NCBI GenBank assembly: GCA_032622095.1
Contig: CP136063.1
Location: forward strand, 179,223,956-179,287,955
DNA length: 64,000 nucleotides
Reading direction: 5' to 3'
From: Siphonodentalium dalli
Lineage: Eukaryota; Mollusca; Scaphopoda; Gadilida; Siphonodentaliidae
Positions 43,746 through 56,224 of the stretch are shown here, one piece after another. A model generated the notes under the pieces. The model saw nothing but the letters and a program-made list of their open reading frames with translations. It had not been told where the DNA came from and made no database searches. Position 1 is the first letter of the stretch, and each line of letters starts with the position of its first letter. The position numbers were made by a program, and so were the translations under genes.

Positions 43746-45625
43746 TTTCTATGCTAAATACTCATTGACGAGTAGTTATCCTGTAGGAAATGTTCAGATG
43801 ATAAGTTCAGCAAACGACCATACATCCAAAAATGAAGGTATGGTGACACCCTGAACTTGTGTAAAGTTTCATGCTTTTGTCACAATTTGAAGAATTGCTA
43901 GAAAAATAGTCTTAGCCTACTCCACCAATAGCTCAAGTTGAGCTAAAAACGACTGTGGATCCATATAGTTCTCCTGGTGAGGTGATATTTCCATGCCTCC
44001 AGACAGTAGTGCACACACAAGGAGTGCATGCCAATGCAATCATCAATGAAAGTTCCAATAACACTAGCTCAACTTGGGAAGGAGTTAATTTTTTGTTGAG
44101 CAATGAATAGAATGCTAAAGAAGAAGGAAAGATCCATATGAAGTTAGTTGATGACCGGATGAAGGAATGAGGAATGTGTTCTGTAGGGTGTGCCAAAAGA
44201 TTTAGTCATGTAAATAGTAAAATCCAAGATGGCTGCCGGTGGCCATGTTTTTCATCTAAAATCGTTCAAGTGTTTTCTTTTAAAATACTGGATTGTCTAA
44301 GACTATACTGCATAGATCTGCAAGAATATATTGGCATATCCATGATCGCTTGTTCATTCGCCCGCAATTAGTAGGAAATTTGTTGTTTTTAGACATGTAC
44401 ATGTAACATTGGCATAATTTTCTACTTTTGGTCAAAACATTTTGGTCTGAAATGGCAATCAGTTGTAAATGTCCAACAATTGGAAAGTGTGTTTGGGATA
44501 CCAGTTGGAAAGTTCTAACCCAATCAGGGGGGGGGGGGGGGGTCGGAAAAAAATTACAGGATACAAGGACCGGGTGGGTGGGTGTCCCCGAGCCCGAAAT
44601 TCAGATTTTTTCTGATGTCATGCAATTTTTTTCCAAAATCATTTCTAAGACAAATTACAGCTTCAAAATGAATTGAAACAATCAGATTCATATAGTAGTG
44701 CATGCTATAGCCTTATAAGTTATACAAGTGAGGGAGGCTCTATATTTTAATTTTTTGTCCACAATTTCTCCCTTTAACAGTTGAAACCATGGGGTGGGTC
44801 CGGTTTTGGTCGAGGAAAAAAAATCCATTCTCATCTTTTCTCATAGTTTATCATGGATTTTTTAACTTATTATACATACAGGTATCCTCTAACATAGAAA
44901 TTCATATTGCTTAAAAGTTCTTGGTTCCCTCATTCCTTGAAATCCCACTGGAAACCCTAGTACTTTTAAATAAATACCAGTAATGTATGACCCATTAGAT
45001 TGATTTGCTGTCAGAAAACCGAAAAACCGTTGGCCTCATTTGTTTATATTAATGACATCAGTCAAGATATTGAATAAACGATAAATACAGTGACCACGTG
45101 GTCGAAGTACATGGTCGATGTCGATACATGACTACAGTGACTTAATTCACATAATAACGTGTTGTTCACTGATTGGAGCATTAAAAGGCTCCAGATTCAA
45201 TCTCAGAGCATCTAATTTTCAAATTTTTCAGGGGGAGGCCCCCTGCGACCCCCTCCTGTACTCTCCCCCCTCAGGCATTCGGCATCTCCTGCTGGGATAC
45301 TACTCGCCTCGACATTTTGTAGGAGAGCTACTCGCCCAGAATGATTTTAAGGGGAGCTCCTCATTGCTCACCAGTGATTTCCCACATGGAGAGGACTGGA
45401 ACTGTGTTTATTTAATCAAATTGATGGTGTTTTTACTTTACACATGCACATATTTTAACCTATTGCTAATAAGGGACACAACTATCCTGTTAAAGTGGGT
45501 ATTTTACCTTTATAAACCATAAATATTTGGGTTTTTAAAGGTTTTGTCACTGGTTTTGTTGGCATACCCTTACCGAGCATGAAGGCTTAATAAGCCTTCA
45601 ACAAGGATTCGCCAAGGATTTGAGT
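43746..45625. other. intergenic, repeat fragments
   Basis: No gene recognised. Contains a fragment of the CTCATTGACGAGTAG repeat (43755), a partial unit of the AAAATCCAAGATGGCTGCC family (44218-44260) with AGCTCAA...TTGAGCTA words near 43930, and a G-run at 44527-44543. The 134-residue ORF at 45118-45522 has no recognisable domain. Confidence 0.55.
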
Positions 45626-45629
45626 GCTT

Positions 45630-45840
45630 ATGTCAATCACAATAAGCATTCGCTTAGGACTCGAGTGCTTATATCGATCACAGTAAGCACTCGCTTAGGA
45701 CTCGAGTGCTTATATCGATCACAGTAAGCACTCGCTTAGGACTCGAATGCACTCCCTTTAGGACTCGAGTGATTAAGATGCAGTACAGGTATAAGCACTC
45801 GATAAGGAATCGAATCCTTAGGTCTCCCACATAAGCACTC
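45630..45840. repeat. 41-bp tandem repeat (GCACTCG/CGAGTGC words)
   Basis: Units such as TCGAGTGCTTATATCGATCA plus CAGTAAGCACTCGCTTAGGAC repeat at 41 bp (45661, 45702), with degenerate copies on either side. Inverted words (AAGCACTCG, CGAGTGCTT) make each unit partly palindromic. Confidence 0.85.
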
Positions 45841-48800
45841 TGGAAAATGAGGGCTTGTGGCGAAGGCTAACATTTTCTGTTAACTAATAAAATTTAGACT
45901 TCAGCCAGACATATATGACTCTAAAATCAGTATTCAAATTAAGGCTTCAATATATTGTTGGCCTCTTAGCCCTCGATGCTCGACTTAGAATATTTCAATA
46001 CAAAACTGTTCTGAATCTGAAGCTGCAAATTAACCAAGTCCAACATGGAGAAATATATGGAAAAATTAATAATTATTTGGCAAATTTGTAGTTTTAACAA
46101 TTTGTTTGGCAATATGCATTTGAAAATATTCAGAATTTGTCAAGCTTTCACATGGTGTAAATATTGTGGTTTAATCCGAATTTTAATAAATTAAAATTAA
46201 TTAAATAATTAATACAATTAATAATTTTTCAACTTGTAGGACCCCATATGGAAATGTCATATAGGAACCTATAGGAATCATATTGGAAATGACGATTCAC
46301 ATTAGGAAAATTATAGGACCGTATTTGCTATAGGAAAATTGCCATGGATTATCCGATAAGAACATTTTGAGACAACCTAAAGCAATAAATAATTTTATAG
46401 GAGATTTTGCAATTTTCTCAAGATCTCTATATTTTTCTCAAGATATGTTGGCCCACTGATAATTCAGAACAGCTAGTCTATATCATCCAAGGTACCAATT
46501 GAGAAAAAGCAAAGCCCAAGGGAGAGGGTGCAATTTGGGGGTTTGGTGCAAGGGAGGAAATGTAGTTGGAAATTCCAAGGTGAACACCCCCTTGCCCAAT
46601 GGAGCCCCCCTAGCCACATCCCTGTATAAGTCTGATTCATCTCATTGCCAGTGTCATTGCCAGTAATAAATCACTTTAACATTGTAATCAATCCTACTAT
46701 TTAATTGGGACAACTGCTTTACTCTGTGTCTATGAGTACCTGTTATGTAATCACCCTGACTCTTGCCCTCAATGCAAATTGAGACCAGATGGAATTTTCT
46801 CAAATTCACAAACTGGATATATAGCTCACAATGGGAAGTCAAGGTTTATATTGGTTTTCTTTATGTCACATTCAGGATTATTTACTGATAGTTTAAATTC
46901 AGGTGAGTATATACTTTGCATTTATTTTATCAAATTATAACATATAGGATGATGTTTATATTTATACTTTATTCGTAATTTAAGTATTATAAATCACTGG
47001 CAATTTAATTTATAGTTAATAACATTTTAAATTGACAGGTCTCCAAAAAATATGAAATTTTGCTGAGGTTGCCTGACAGATACAGGTCAATTAATTGTCA
47101 GCATTACAATTTGCATGGAGTTACAAAAATAATGTTGGGGTCAGCAAAGAAAATAATTATACCATCTATTTAACTGTTATTTAAAAAATTCAGCATTAAA
47201 TAGATGCATAGTATCATAATTTTTCTGTGACTTTAAAATAACTGCTCAATTTTGTGCATTGATTTTTAAACTGACAATCTCCATCTGTTGACAATTAACT
47301 GCATGAATTGATATTTGGGTAATTTACTAAAAAGGTTGTGTGGACTTCTGCAGTCAGATGCTCGTACCCCGTTTATATATAACCATGAGTATATGCGAAA
47401 AATACACAACGAAAACACACTCCACAGTTTGGATCGATAAGTCTTGCCCTGTGTATTTTGATGTTGAATTTTTTGACAATCGGTCTTCCGTATCAATTCT
47501 ACAACACAATTATCGTCTTACTTGCAGCACGACTTTATCGTGTGATCGTCACGGAAGCGTTTTATTTCAGAGTATGGTTAATACATTGCTGCCGGTGAAG
47601 TGTATTATCGGATAAGAAACAAATAAGCCTATGCCGAGGGCAGAAACTAAAGTTGCGAGAGGCACCCCTGGTTGAGTGTGGGATATTTGGCAGTCGAGAC
47701 TTGGTTAGAGGGTTTTCGTTGGGGTGGTCTCCACCTTGGAATTTCCAACTGCACCCCCACCCCATTGAACCACACCAAACTCATAAATTTGCGTAAATTA
47801 ATTTGCACCCCCCCCCTTTGATTTTTCCCAAATGTTCCCTCACAGACTACCACATGGTAGACTATTCCAAATGAACCAGTAATATTGTGGCCACTTGTCG
47901 TGCGGGGGGGGGGGTGGGGGGTGAAAAAGATGGTTCGGCCCAGTATGAGATTAAAACATCTTAACATCTAGTGGTATAACACCACACAAATTTACACCCC
48001 GATCTATTTGTTCTTAAATTAATTAGCGAGTAACTACTGGCAAGGACACATAACACACGGGTCGGCCGATGGTTAGGCCCGATGTGAGAACATTTTTGAA
48101 ATATGAACATGAACATTTGACAATCCTATAGCAAAGACCGGCCTCAAGTTTTCCAATTCTGGGAAATTATTAACCTGACACTCACCCATAGGTTTCAAAA
48201 TTGACAACAGATGGCCATTTGATTTTTTTGTCTAAAAACAACGAATTCGTCACTAAGAAAGTGTTGGAAAATCAAACTACGAGAACAATTTCAACCTAAT
48301 TTTGGTGTGAATTTTCCAATTAATTTTGCTCGGGGTATTAGGTATGACTAGAATTGGGGGTAAGACCCCTGCATAACCACCCCTGTCGACAAGTCCCTAC
48401 TTGACACCCCATTCGAAATAATCGATACTAAGTTATGTTGGGTGGCATCGGGGGGAGTCAGGGGCTACATCCCAGCCCTGTCGGGGAGTCATAGCCATCC
48501 CCCGTCGGTGAGTTATGTAATTGTCAACCCGGCAGCTAGAGCCCGCCCCCCTGTCGGGGATATCCTGGTGCCACCCCTGCTTGAAATCATATAAACTTTT
48601 AAAGAAGCAGACCACATATTGAACAGAAATCAGGGAGAAATGAGCTCTCGTAACCACAAAAGTGCACTAAAGACATCCCAATAAATCCAAATTAGATGCA
48701 ACCGCAAATTGTATATATATGGTATCGTTCTGTTTGCCTCTCTATATCCAGGGACGTGGCTATATGGTTTCCGTTAGGGGTGTCCACCATGGGAAATTCC

Positions 48801-49065
48801 AACTGCACCCCCCTTGAATCAGAATCACCCCAAACACAAATTCCATTTGTACCACCCCCTTACATCGGTGCTCACGCCTAATATCCTATATATATATTTT
48901 TTTAAACCTATATTCCAGGTTTGAAAATTCAGATAGTTTAACCTGAACAATTGCATAAATCATAACATCTAATGGTCTAACTCCAGACAAATTCCCACGG
49001 CTACGGGCAAGAGGCGGGGACACACCGGATTGACCATGGTTATTCGGCCCGGTGTGAGAAAAATG
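45841..49065. other. intergenic, diffuse repeats
   Basis: No gene recognised. Repeated phrases GGAATTTCCAACTGCACCCC / GGAAATTCCAACTGCACCCC at 47735 and 48789 with a related inverted phrase near 46573 suggest degenerate copies of one element. A 50-bp inverted match links 47348-47397 with 50680-50728. C/G runs at 47808 and 47905. Confidence 0.55.
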
Positions 49066-49656
49066 TTAAAGGGGTACTGTACGCCATTTTCATTAAATTT
49101 CCGGTGACAACAACGATCTAATATCGATAATATATAGAAACATAAGTAATTTGAGTCGAAGATGTATTCTGTAAACGCTCAGGTTAATAGGCTATCTTAA
49201 AATTTAATAATTTAAAAGTTAATAATTTGATATAAATTGAATTTATGACTGGAGCCATAAAATGGCGTCAATTAAATTACGAATTACCGTAATCAAAAAT
49301 AGTAATTGAGGGATACTGGATTTTTAAACCGATCGCACACACGATTGCTTAAAATATTATGATGATACGGGGAGAACACTCAAGCCACTCACTGACTAGC
49401 GACGATACAATAACTGAAATGATTATATGGGACTAGTATGCATATAATATAACTTTTATTTGATTCATTTGGTTGAAAACTTTACAAAAATTACTCGACA
49501 ACGACAATTTGTATTTTTGAATTCCGGTAAATTTGTCATCCGTAACACTACTTCGTACTCAACAGACTTTCAAATAATGGAAAAATTGTTACCTTATTCT
49601 CCGACTCGGAGACTATAGAAACCAACAACAACTTTTGGCGTACTGTACCCCTTTAA
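49066..49656. mobile_element. TTAA-flanked element, 591 bp
   Basis: TTAA then AGGGGTACTGTACGCCA at left; TGGCGTACTGTACCCCT then TTAA at right, a 17-bp perfect inverted repeat inside the duplicated TTAA. The terminal AGGGGTACTGTAC is shared with the element at 4506-4799, so both used the same transposase type. No ORF of note. Confidence 0.9.
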
Positions 49657-51147
49657 AACTATAAAAGAAAATATTAAATCCTAGCATGCATCTAGACTGG
49701 CCTCAATTGAACCTTTCCTGGTGTTGGAAATATCCAACCTCATACTCTCCCTCAGGTTGGAAAACTCTCCAACTGATGACTATTTCAGTCCACAAGTTTG
49801 ACCAAATGAAGTAAAATATGTTTTGCAGTTTTGTATTGGCCACGGGGGAATGGACAATGACAACGATAGTCGGCAATTTTTTTTTAATCTGAACAAGAAA
49901 ATCTCAAAATCCTAGCATCTAGACTAGCCTCAAACCTTCCTAGAGTTGGACATTTCAAACCTGACACCCCACTTAGGTTGGAAAATTTCAACTGATGACA
50001 ATTCCAATGACAATATTTACCAAATGCATGACAGTATTGTTTTCTTAAATTAACTAGCAGTTTTTTTGACTGGCCACGGGGGAGGGACCAGGACACAAAC
50101 TGTCCAAGTGTTGGAAATTTCCAACCTGTCACCCTCCTAAGGTTGGAAATTTCCGACTGATGACCATTTCAGTCCAAAATATTTACCAAAAATAGGAAAA
50201 TATGCAAATAAACTGTTTGAAAATAAAACTACAAGAACATTTTCAACTTAATGTTGGTGTGAAATTTCCAACTAATGTTTTGGCAGGTATGAAATTTCCA
50301 ACTGTTGAACATTTTGACCAAAGTTTGGGGGGTGAGACATCCCAACCCCCACCCCTGTCGCCACGTCTCTGTCTATATCATATAAATACTTTTTCTAAAA
50401 ACCTTAAACCAACTCGACGTGCGATTTCCCTGCGCTCCTGTTGCGCAAATTCTAGTATAAAAAGTGCGTCTATTTCAGACAAAGTTCAAACAGTAAATGT
50501 GACCAGACAAGACATAGAAACCGCTAATCTCATATTACCAATCTGACAACACCAGTCGAACATGATTACCTTTCAAAGCAATAACACCGGGCACCATGTT
50601 ACGGACAACCACAGGCACGCACACCATGGATAAATACACGGTGAAAAGAACGGCGTTTTTTTTGTACGGTTATATCTGACATATACCCATGGTTATATAT
50701 AAACGGGCTACGAGCATCTGACTGCTGGTGTTTTATGAATTTTCAGTGTACATAATCTATTTATTATTCATAATTAATTAATTATTAGTATATGCATGGT
50801 AACATAAATTTCAGAGGAAGATAATGTTGGCATATTGAACAAGTACATTATACACGTCTTGTTTGAACCTATGGTAATTTAAATGCAGGGGAGCCAATGG
50901 GTTCGAAAACTAGTAATATAGAGCGTTCTTATAATCACGTGATTGGATACGGGACGCGCCGCCATGTTGGATGCTGTATATCCTATAGGCAGCCCTCATA
51001 ATTGGCTACGGCAACCGCGGCAATGCCGAAGCCATTTGCTGAAGCAAACTGGGCCATGATAAAGGGTTGCCGTAGCAGATTGCCGAAGCCAAACAATCTG
51101 AATTAAAAGGGCTGTATAGGAGCAATATTGATATATAAGGAACCTAT
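49657..51147. other. intergenic, GTTGGAAA/TTTCCAAC-rich repeats
   Basis: Contains many short GTTGGAAA...TTTCCAAC words between 49.7 and 50.35 kb, a degenerate internal repetition with a spacing of roughly 200 bp, and an imperfect hairpin near 51002-51090 (GGCTACGGCAACCGCGGCAA against GGGTTGCCGTAGCAG). No gene recognised. Confidence 0.55.
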
Positions 51148-51681
51148 ATGAAACCATATCGCTGGTCCAATGATTTCCTATTTAACAAGAAAATGACAGC
51201 AAAGGGCATTAATGCAAAAAGTAAGTTAAATTAGCATTATAAAACTAGCAAATTATATTATAAATTGGATATCTTATTTTCTTATTATTTGAACCATTCC
51301 TTCCAGTTAATGCACACATTTAGAATATCTAATCAGCTATCTAATCTCAATTTTGGATATGCCTGCATAATGATATCATAAACTGATTATCACTCAAAGG
51401 TTGGTTTATCGGATGTTAAATCCACAAAAAACATCACCAATATCATTTTTTGGGCATTTTAATAGTTCAATGCTAGCTAAAAATATTAATATTCAGTCCA
51501 ATACAATTTTGATAAATTTACAACTGTATCATTCACATAACTCATTTTCTGAAACATAATAATATCATTTCAGTTATTTCTGATGTAAACATAATTTAAA
51601 ATTTGTTTACTATTTCTCATTTCAGAATTTGAAAACGACTCCCAGAAAAGAAGACTGAGACTGCATGCATTGCCAGTGTAA
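51148..51681 (+). CDS. possible two-exon small ORF (or terminal part of an unrecognised gene)
   Basis: ATG at 51148 opens MKPYRWSNDFLFNKKMTAKG and INAK up to a GTAAGT donor at 51221. The acceptor TTTCTCATTTCAG at 51625 continues in phase with KFENDSQKRRLRLHALPV and TAA at 51679-51681. Splice sites are good and the tail is basic, but the product is only about 42 residues and no family is recognised. It could be the end of a longer gene using an AG just before 51140. Confidence 0.3.
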
Positions 51682-52599
51682 TTGACATATATCCTAAACA
51701 ATTTATTAGCTAGGGGCGACACAGCCGGAGCCTGAGAGTACAGAAATCAAATTGCATTAAACATGGACTTGATAGTGACAGCTAACATAAATTCTTGATA
51801 TACATACATGTATATACTCAAAATTGTTCATTTCACAAATATAAAATTGTTATCACTTCATAATTGTTTTGTTATTTCTAGCATCTCCAGAATGGATATC
51901 CAATTTTGATGACACGACCCATATTCCCATGCATCCTGCATAGAGTTATCCCTCATTTCCATGTACCTTTATCCAGATTAACTGCATTAACGTACTTGAT
52001 TTTTGGACACCGGTCCGACACCCACCCATTTTAACACTAAAACAGAGATTTGCATGGGGAAATTCACTGTAAACAGCTGTCTATGATTTTCTGTGCATAT
52101 ATACTATTTGTCATGGATGTTAACATTGACATGTAAATATGAACGAGTCATTTTGGGGTCATTAGGCCAAAAAAACATGGCTGCCAGCGGCCATTTTGAT
52201 TTCAAATTTTGCAACAAAATACAACACAATAACTGCCTGCAGTCAGTTTAGCAGATAGAATTACATTATTTCTTTTATTCTAAGGTGTTTTAAGCCAAAC
52301 GCATTGCAAAAACAGTAAAAAAAACTTGCAGGAAATTTTTTTTGAGTTGCTGAAATTATTAGTTTTGGTCCAATCGACCACCCACCCACCCCTGCATACC
52401 TGCCCGGAACCCCCCCCCCCCCCCCTGTAAAAACAACAAATTTCCCACTAATTGCGGGCAAGGGAGCGAATGAACGACAGAACAAGTAATCATGGATCAA
52501 TCCCAACTTCTTGGATTATCGTACTTGGCAGAAATATTTGCGTACGGAAATCACCGAGGTCAGCGACAGGTGGCCGAAAATACTGCCCGGAAAGCTTGA
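51682..52599. other. intergenic, no feature recognised
   Basis: AT-rich unique-looking sequence. Contains a C-run at 52411-52425 and a short AACATGGCTGCCAGCGGCC phrase near 52174 of the type seen in neighbouring repeats. Short ORFs are unremarkable. Confidence 0.5.
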
Positions 52600-53490
52600 G
52601 TGCGCATGCACGACACACGTCCTTGTTAGCTGGGAGAAACCATTACATTGTGGTGAGTTTAGTTTGATTTGATAAAATGTCATAAAATGTTCGGGAATTA
52701 GTGATATCACAAAATTAATTTATGATATCACAAAATGGAATTAGTGATAGCATAAATTCATTTTGCGATATCACAAAATAGAATAGTTGAATCACAAAAT
52801 AAGTAAGCATTTAGTGATATCAATAATTCGATTTTATGATATCATAAAATGATTTAATGGTATCAAAAAATGTTGCAGGAATAGTAATCCAGGTACGCAA
52901 TTTTCTATCTATTGATATCACAAAATGAATTAGTGTTATCACAAATTCAGTTTTATGATATCACAAAATGAATTTATGATATAAAAAAATCGAATTAGTG
53001 ATATCACTAAATCAAATGCTTGCTATTTTGTGATATCAATAGTTCGATTTTGTGATATAAAAAAATGAATTTATGATATCACATATTGGAATTGGTGATA
53101 TCTTTAAATAATTTTGTGATATCATAAAATATTTAATCATATCATATATTCGATTTTGTGAGATCAATAATTCATTTTGTCATATGACAAATTCGAATAA
53201 GTGATATAAAAAAATGAATATATGATATCATAAAATCGAATACCCGGTATATGATATCACAAAATAAGTAACCATTTAGTGATGTCACATATAAGAATTT
53301 ATGATATCATAAAATGAATTTGTGATATAACTTATTCTAATTGTGGTATCATATATTCATTTTGTGATATCAATAATTCGGACGAAAAGGCTATTTATTG
53401 ATATCACTAAATGCATTTAGTGATATTATAAAATATTTATAGATATTATAAAATGAATTAATGATATCACAAAATCGAATTATTGACACC
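52600..53490. repeat. TGATATCA-based AT-rich satellite, long copy
   Basis: After a leader (GTCCTTGTTAGCTGGGAGAA ... GTGAGTTTAGTTTGAT) come dozens of imperfect units of the type AATTTATGATATCACAAAAT, each about 20 bp and centred on the self-complementary octamer TGATATCA. A shorter copy with the same leader lies at 60680-60890. Confidence 0.88.
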
Positions 53491-53896
53491 ACTAAATGCT
53501 TCTTATCAAGTATCTCATGCTCCAAAAGTCAATAACATATTGGGCTCGAAAATCAGCTGATTTGAATAATTTGGTTTGTCGAAAGTGTCATTTCTCCATG
53601 AGACGAGACGGAGTTGAGTACATCTCATTCCGGAAACGAAATAGTCGCCCTTTAGAAATCGATTCGGGTATTCAGTTTAGTTTATTTATAATTAGATGGG
53701 AATTCTGCAATATAGATGATTGGTTGTTCGTTTAATCCATCCCTTGGCGATAGTATATTACTATGATCGGAATAATAAATTAGAGTTCTGATTTTGAATT
53801 ATAGAGTAGCCTATACTTTTATGTACTATTATAGACAAATGTACATAATAACACAGATTATTGGAATTTATGGGTCAAGCAGGGAGACTCGCATAT
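53491..53896. other. intergenic, no feature recognised
   Basis: Contains a 79-residue ORF (53496-53735) with a single CRKC motif and no family match by eye. No splice context. Confidence 0.45.
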
Positions 53897-53898
53897 TA

Positions 53899-55287
53899 GT
53901 GGAATCGCTTAACCCACAATAATGGAAGAATCGTTCACTTCCGGATAAAAGCACCAAACTTCGGACATATATTGTCCACTATATCCCTATTCATAATCCA
54001 GCTGGTTCCAGCTTTCGGTTAAGTGGAACCTGTTAAATTCAAGATGGCGCCCAACATGGCCGCCATTTTTCAGACGGGTCACTAAGTCAGTTTGATGCAA
54101 ATTATAGTGAGACAGTCTTGTCATATGTATAGAAATGTATACATTTTTGTGAAGATAAGATAAAATGCCACCATAGTGGAAAATTTGGTGAGTCACAATT
54201 TGCTACCTTTTCGGAACATCAGAGAATAATATTCAGGATATATATGAAAAATAATTTTTTTTAACAAATTTTGTTGCCATTTTGCAAACCATCTTGAGTA
54301 ATTTTGTCCAAAAACAGATAAGTGTGACCCATTTAAGACAGATCAAGACAATAAACACCTTCGATACCATTTTACTTGAAAAAATTGTCTTAACATGAAA
54401 GGTTAATTTTTGCCGATTTTGATGTCAAGTTTGTGATAGAAAAATCCAATAATTCTGCTAATTTCAGTGTTTAAAATAGTAACAATTAACCAAGGTGCAT
54501 CAGAAATGGTAGTATTCAATATATATAAGACAGAATAGTCATTGTTTCATCAACCACAACTGGTATGCGTTTTCATGACTCGCTGGGGCAATATTTACAT
54601 TTTTTCCATATTCTGGCTGCCATTTTGGCTGCCATTTTTGCAGCCATTTTGAGCGAAATTGACAATTTGGGTACAATGGAGTTGGAATATTCATAAGAAA
54701 TGGAATTGGTCACTTAGATTGCACAGTTCTTCCCATTTCTTGACGAAATATGACTAGAATCCCAATGGTGATTTTTTTTGTGAATTCTTATACCGCTTTC
54801 TGTAAAATCAAATTTTTAAGGGATCGGAGTTGGCAGGGAGGCCACGAATGGCATATTTCATTGCTCCAATGTTCACTTAACATGACCAATACAAAATAAA
54901 GTTGCAATTCTCAAACAGTTCCAAAAAGCAGGAACTGATTTGAAAGATATTAGTGAAAAAACGTCAATTGTTTTATTTTGGCGTCCATTATGGCCGCCAT
55001 TTTGGATTATCATAGACAACTAGAATGTGGATACAAAGGCGGATATCCATGGTATCGCTTCGACAATCTCCAATTGCTATATATCATTTAATATAGCCAT
55101 TATATTAGATACAAAATAGATACCCCTAAATCTCAAATTTTCTAAATGTCAAAGTCAATTTGAAGGGCAAGGGGTCACCAGAAACCCTGAACCAGCTAAC
55201 TGGTTGATGAGGACTACATACCCAACCAACCCTGAAAGTTTCATGCTTTTATCCAAAAGTGAACGATTTTTCGTTAAGCGACTCCAC
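53899..55287. mobile_element. 1.39-kb non-autonomous element with TIRs
   Basis: Left end GTGGAATCGCTTAACCC with CGTTCACTTCCGGATAAAAG; right end the complement, CTTTTATCCAAAAGTGAACG to CGTTAAGCGACTCCAC. TA lies just outside both ends. The interior carries repeated GGCCGCCATTTT phrases and no transposase ORF. Fragments of the same right end occur near 43.86 and 60.16 kb (AAAGTTTCATGCTTT). Confidence 0.78.
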
Positions 55288-56220
55288 TATATATAAGATA
55301 ATGCACTAGCACAGGATCTGTAATGCAACACCAGCGCAACCTTGGATTAAATGTGAAAAGGTGACCCGGACATGGAATACTTGGGTTAATAGAGTCCAAT
55401 TTATGAACCAATCACTGATTTGTTTATGCTGAATATTCACACGGGGGAATCGATCGAAGGCCGCTCCGAGCAATCGGAGGCGCTCCGAGCAGCCAACGAG
55501 GCACTCCGAGTTTTTTAGTCATTTTGGAGACAGGAATTTAGAACTCCGCACTGAACCAAAGATTCCGGACAAATGGAGAGGTGTGATGACAAAGTTGTAT
55601 AAATTTAAGGGTTGGTTCGATCAAGATTAGAATACTCACAGCCAGCATGGAAGCCACATTTGATCAAACATATCACTCAACTAAGCCCTAACACTGACCC
55701 TAGTTATTTTTTGTTGTAATTCCAGGGGATTCAACATATTTTTCACCTACTCACACCAGCTGTACTCACACAGATGAATAGGCTGGGTTATAAATTTACC
55801 AATATAATCACATAATATTCTACCTTTGTTGATTGCTTAGAGTTCAATTTTGCACATGTTTGTTAACAGGAAGTAACATTTAATTTGATCTTTCAAAGAA
55901 GGGACCGGTGAATAGAGCGGTTGGTCGTTTTACAGAGGGGACCAACATAAAGCTTTGTTGTTTTGGGGTGGGTGTCTAAAATTTAATGAAAAAAAAATGC
56001 AAGAAAGGGTGGGTGGGTGTAAAAAAAAATGTAAATGTAAAAAAAGACCCCCACGTCTCGCAACGTTTTTACGCCCCCCCCCCCCCCCCTGGTTAAACCT
56101 TGAATTAAGTACACAAACATGATCAAGATTATATACTAATGTAGCTCAACTTGGAAAGGGAATAATTTAATGTATTACAGTCAATGGATCGATTAGGAAT
56201 GTGGAAAGTTGAATGTCTAA
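55288..56220. other. intergenic, no gene recognised
   Basis: Contains a small CGCTCCGAG repeat near 55462-55510 and a C-run at 56077-56090. Nothing else supported. Confidence 0.5.
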
Positions 56221-56224
56221 TACT

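Noticed and set aside
45118-45522. 134-residue ORF downstream of the gene.
   Set aside because: No domain, no promoter or splice signals nearby, mixed hydrophobic composition without pattern.
45630-45840. Regular direct repeats that could be mistaken for a CRISPR array.
   Set aside because: Units are contiguous tandem copies with no variable spacers, and the context is a eukaryotic genome.
52600-53490. TGATATCA array considered as a cluster of transcription-factor sites.
   Set aside because: Units are degenerate, tandem and also found elsewhere with the same leader; a repeat element explains them better.
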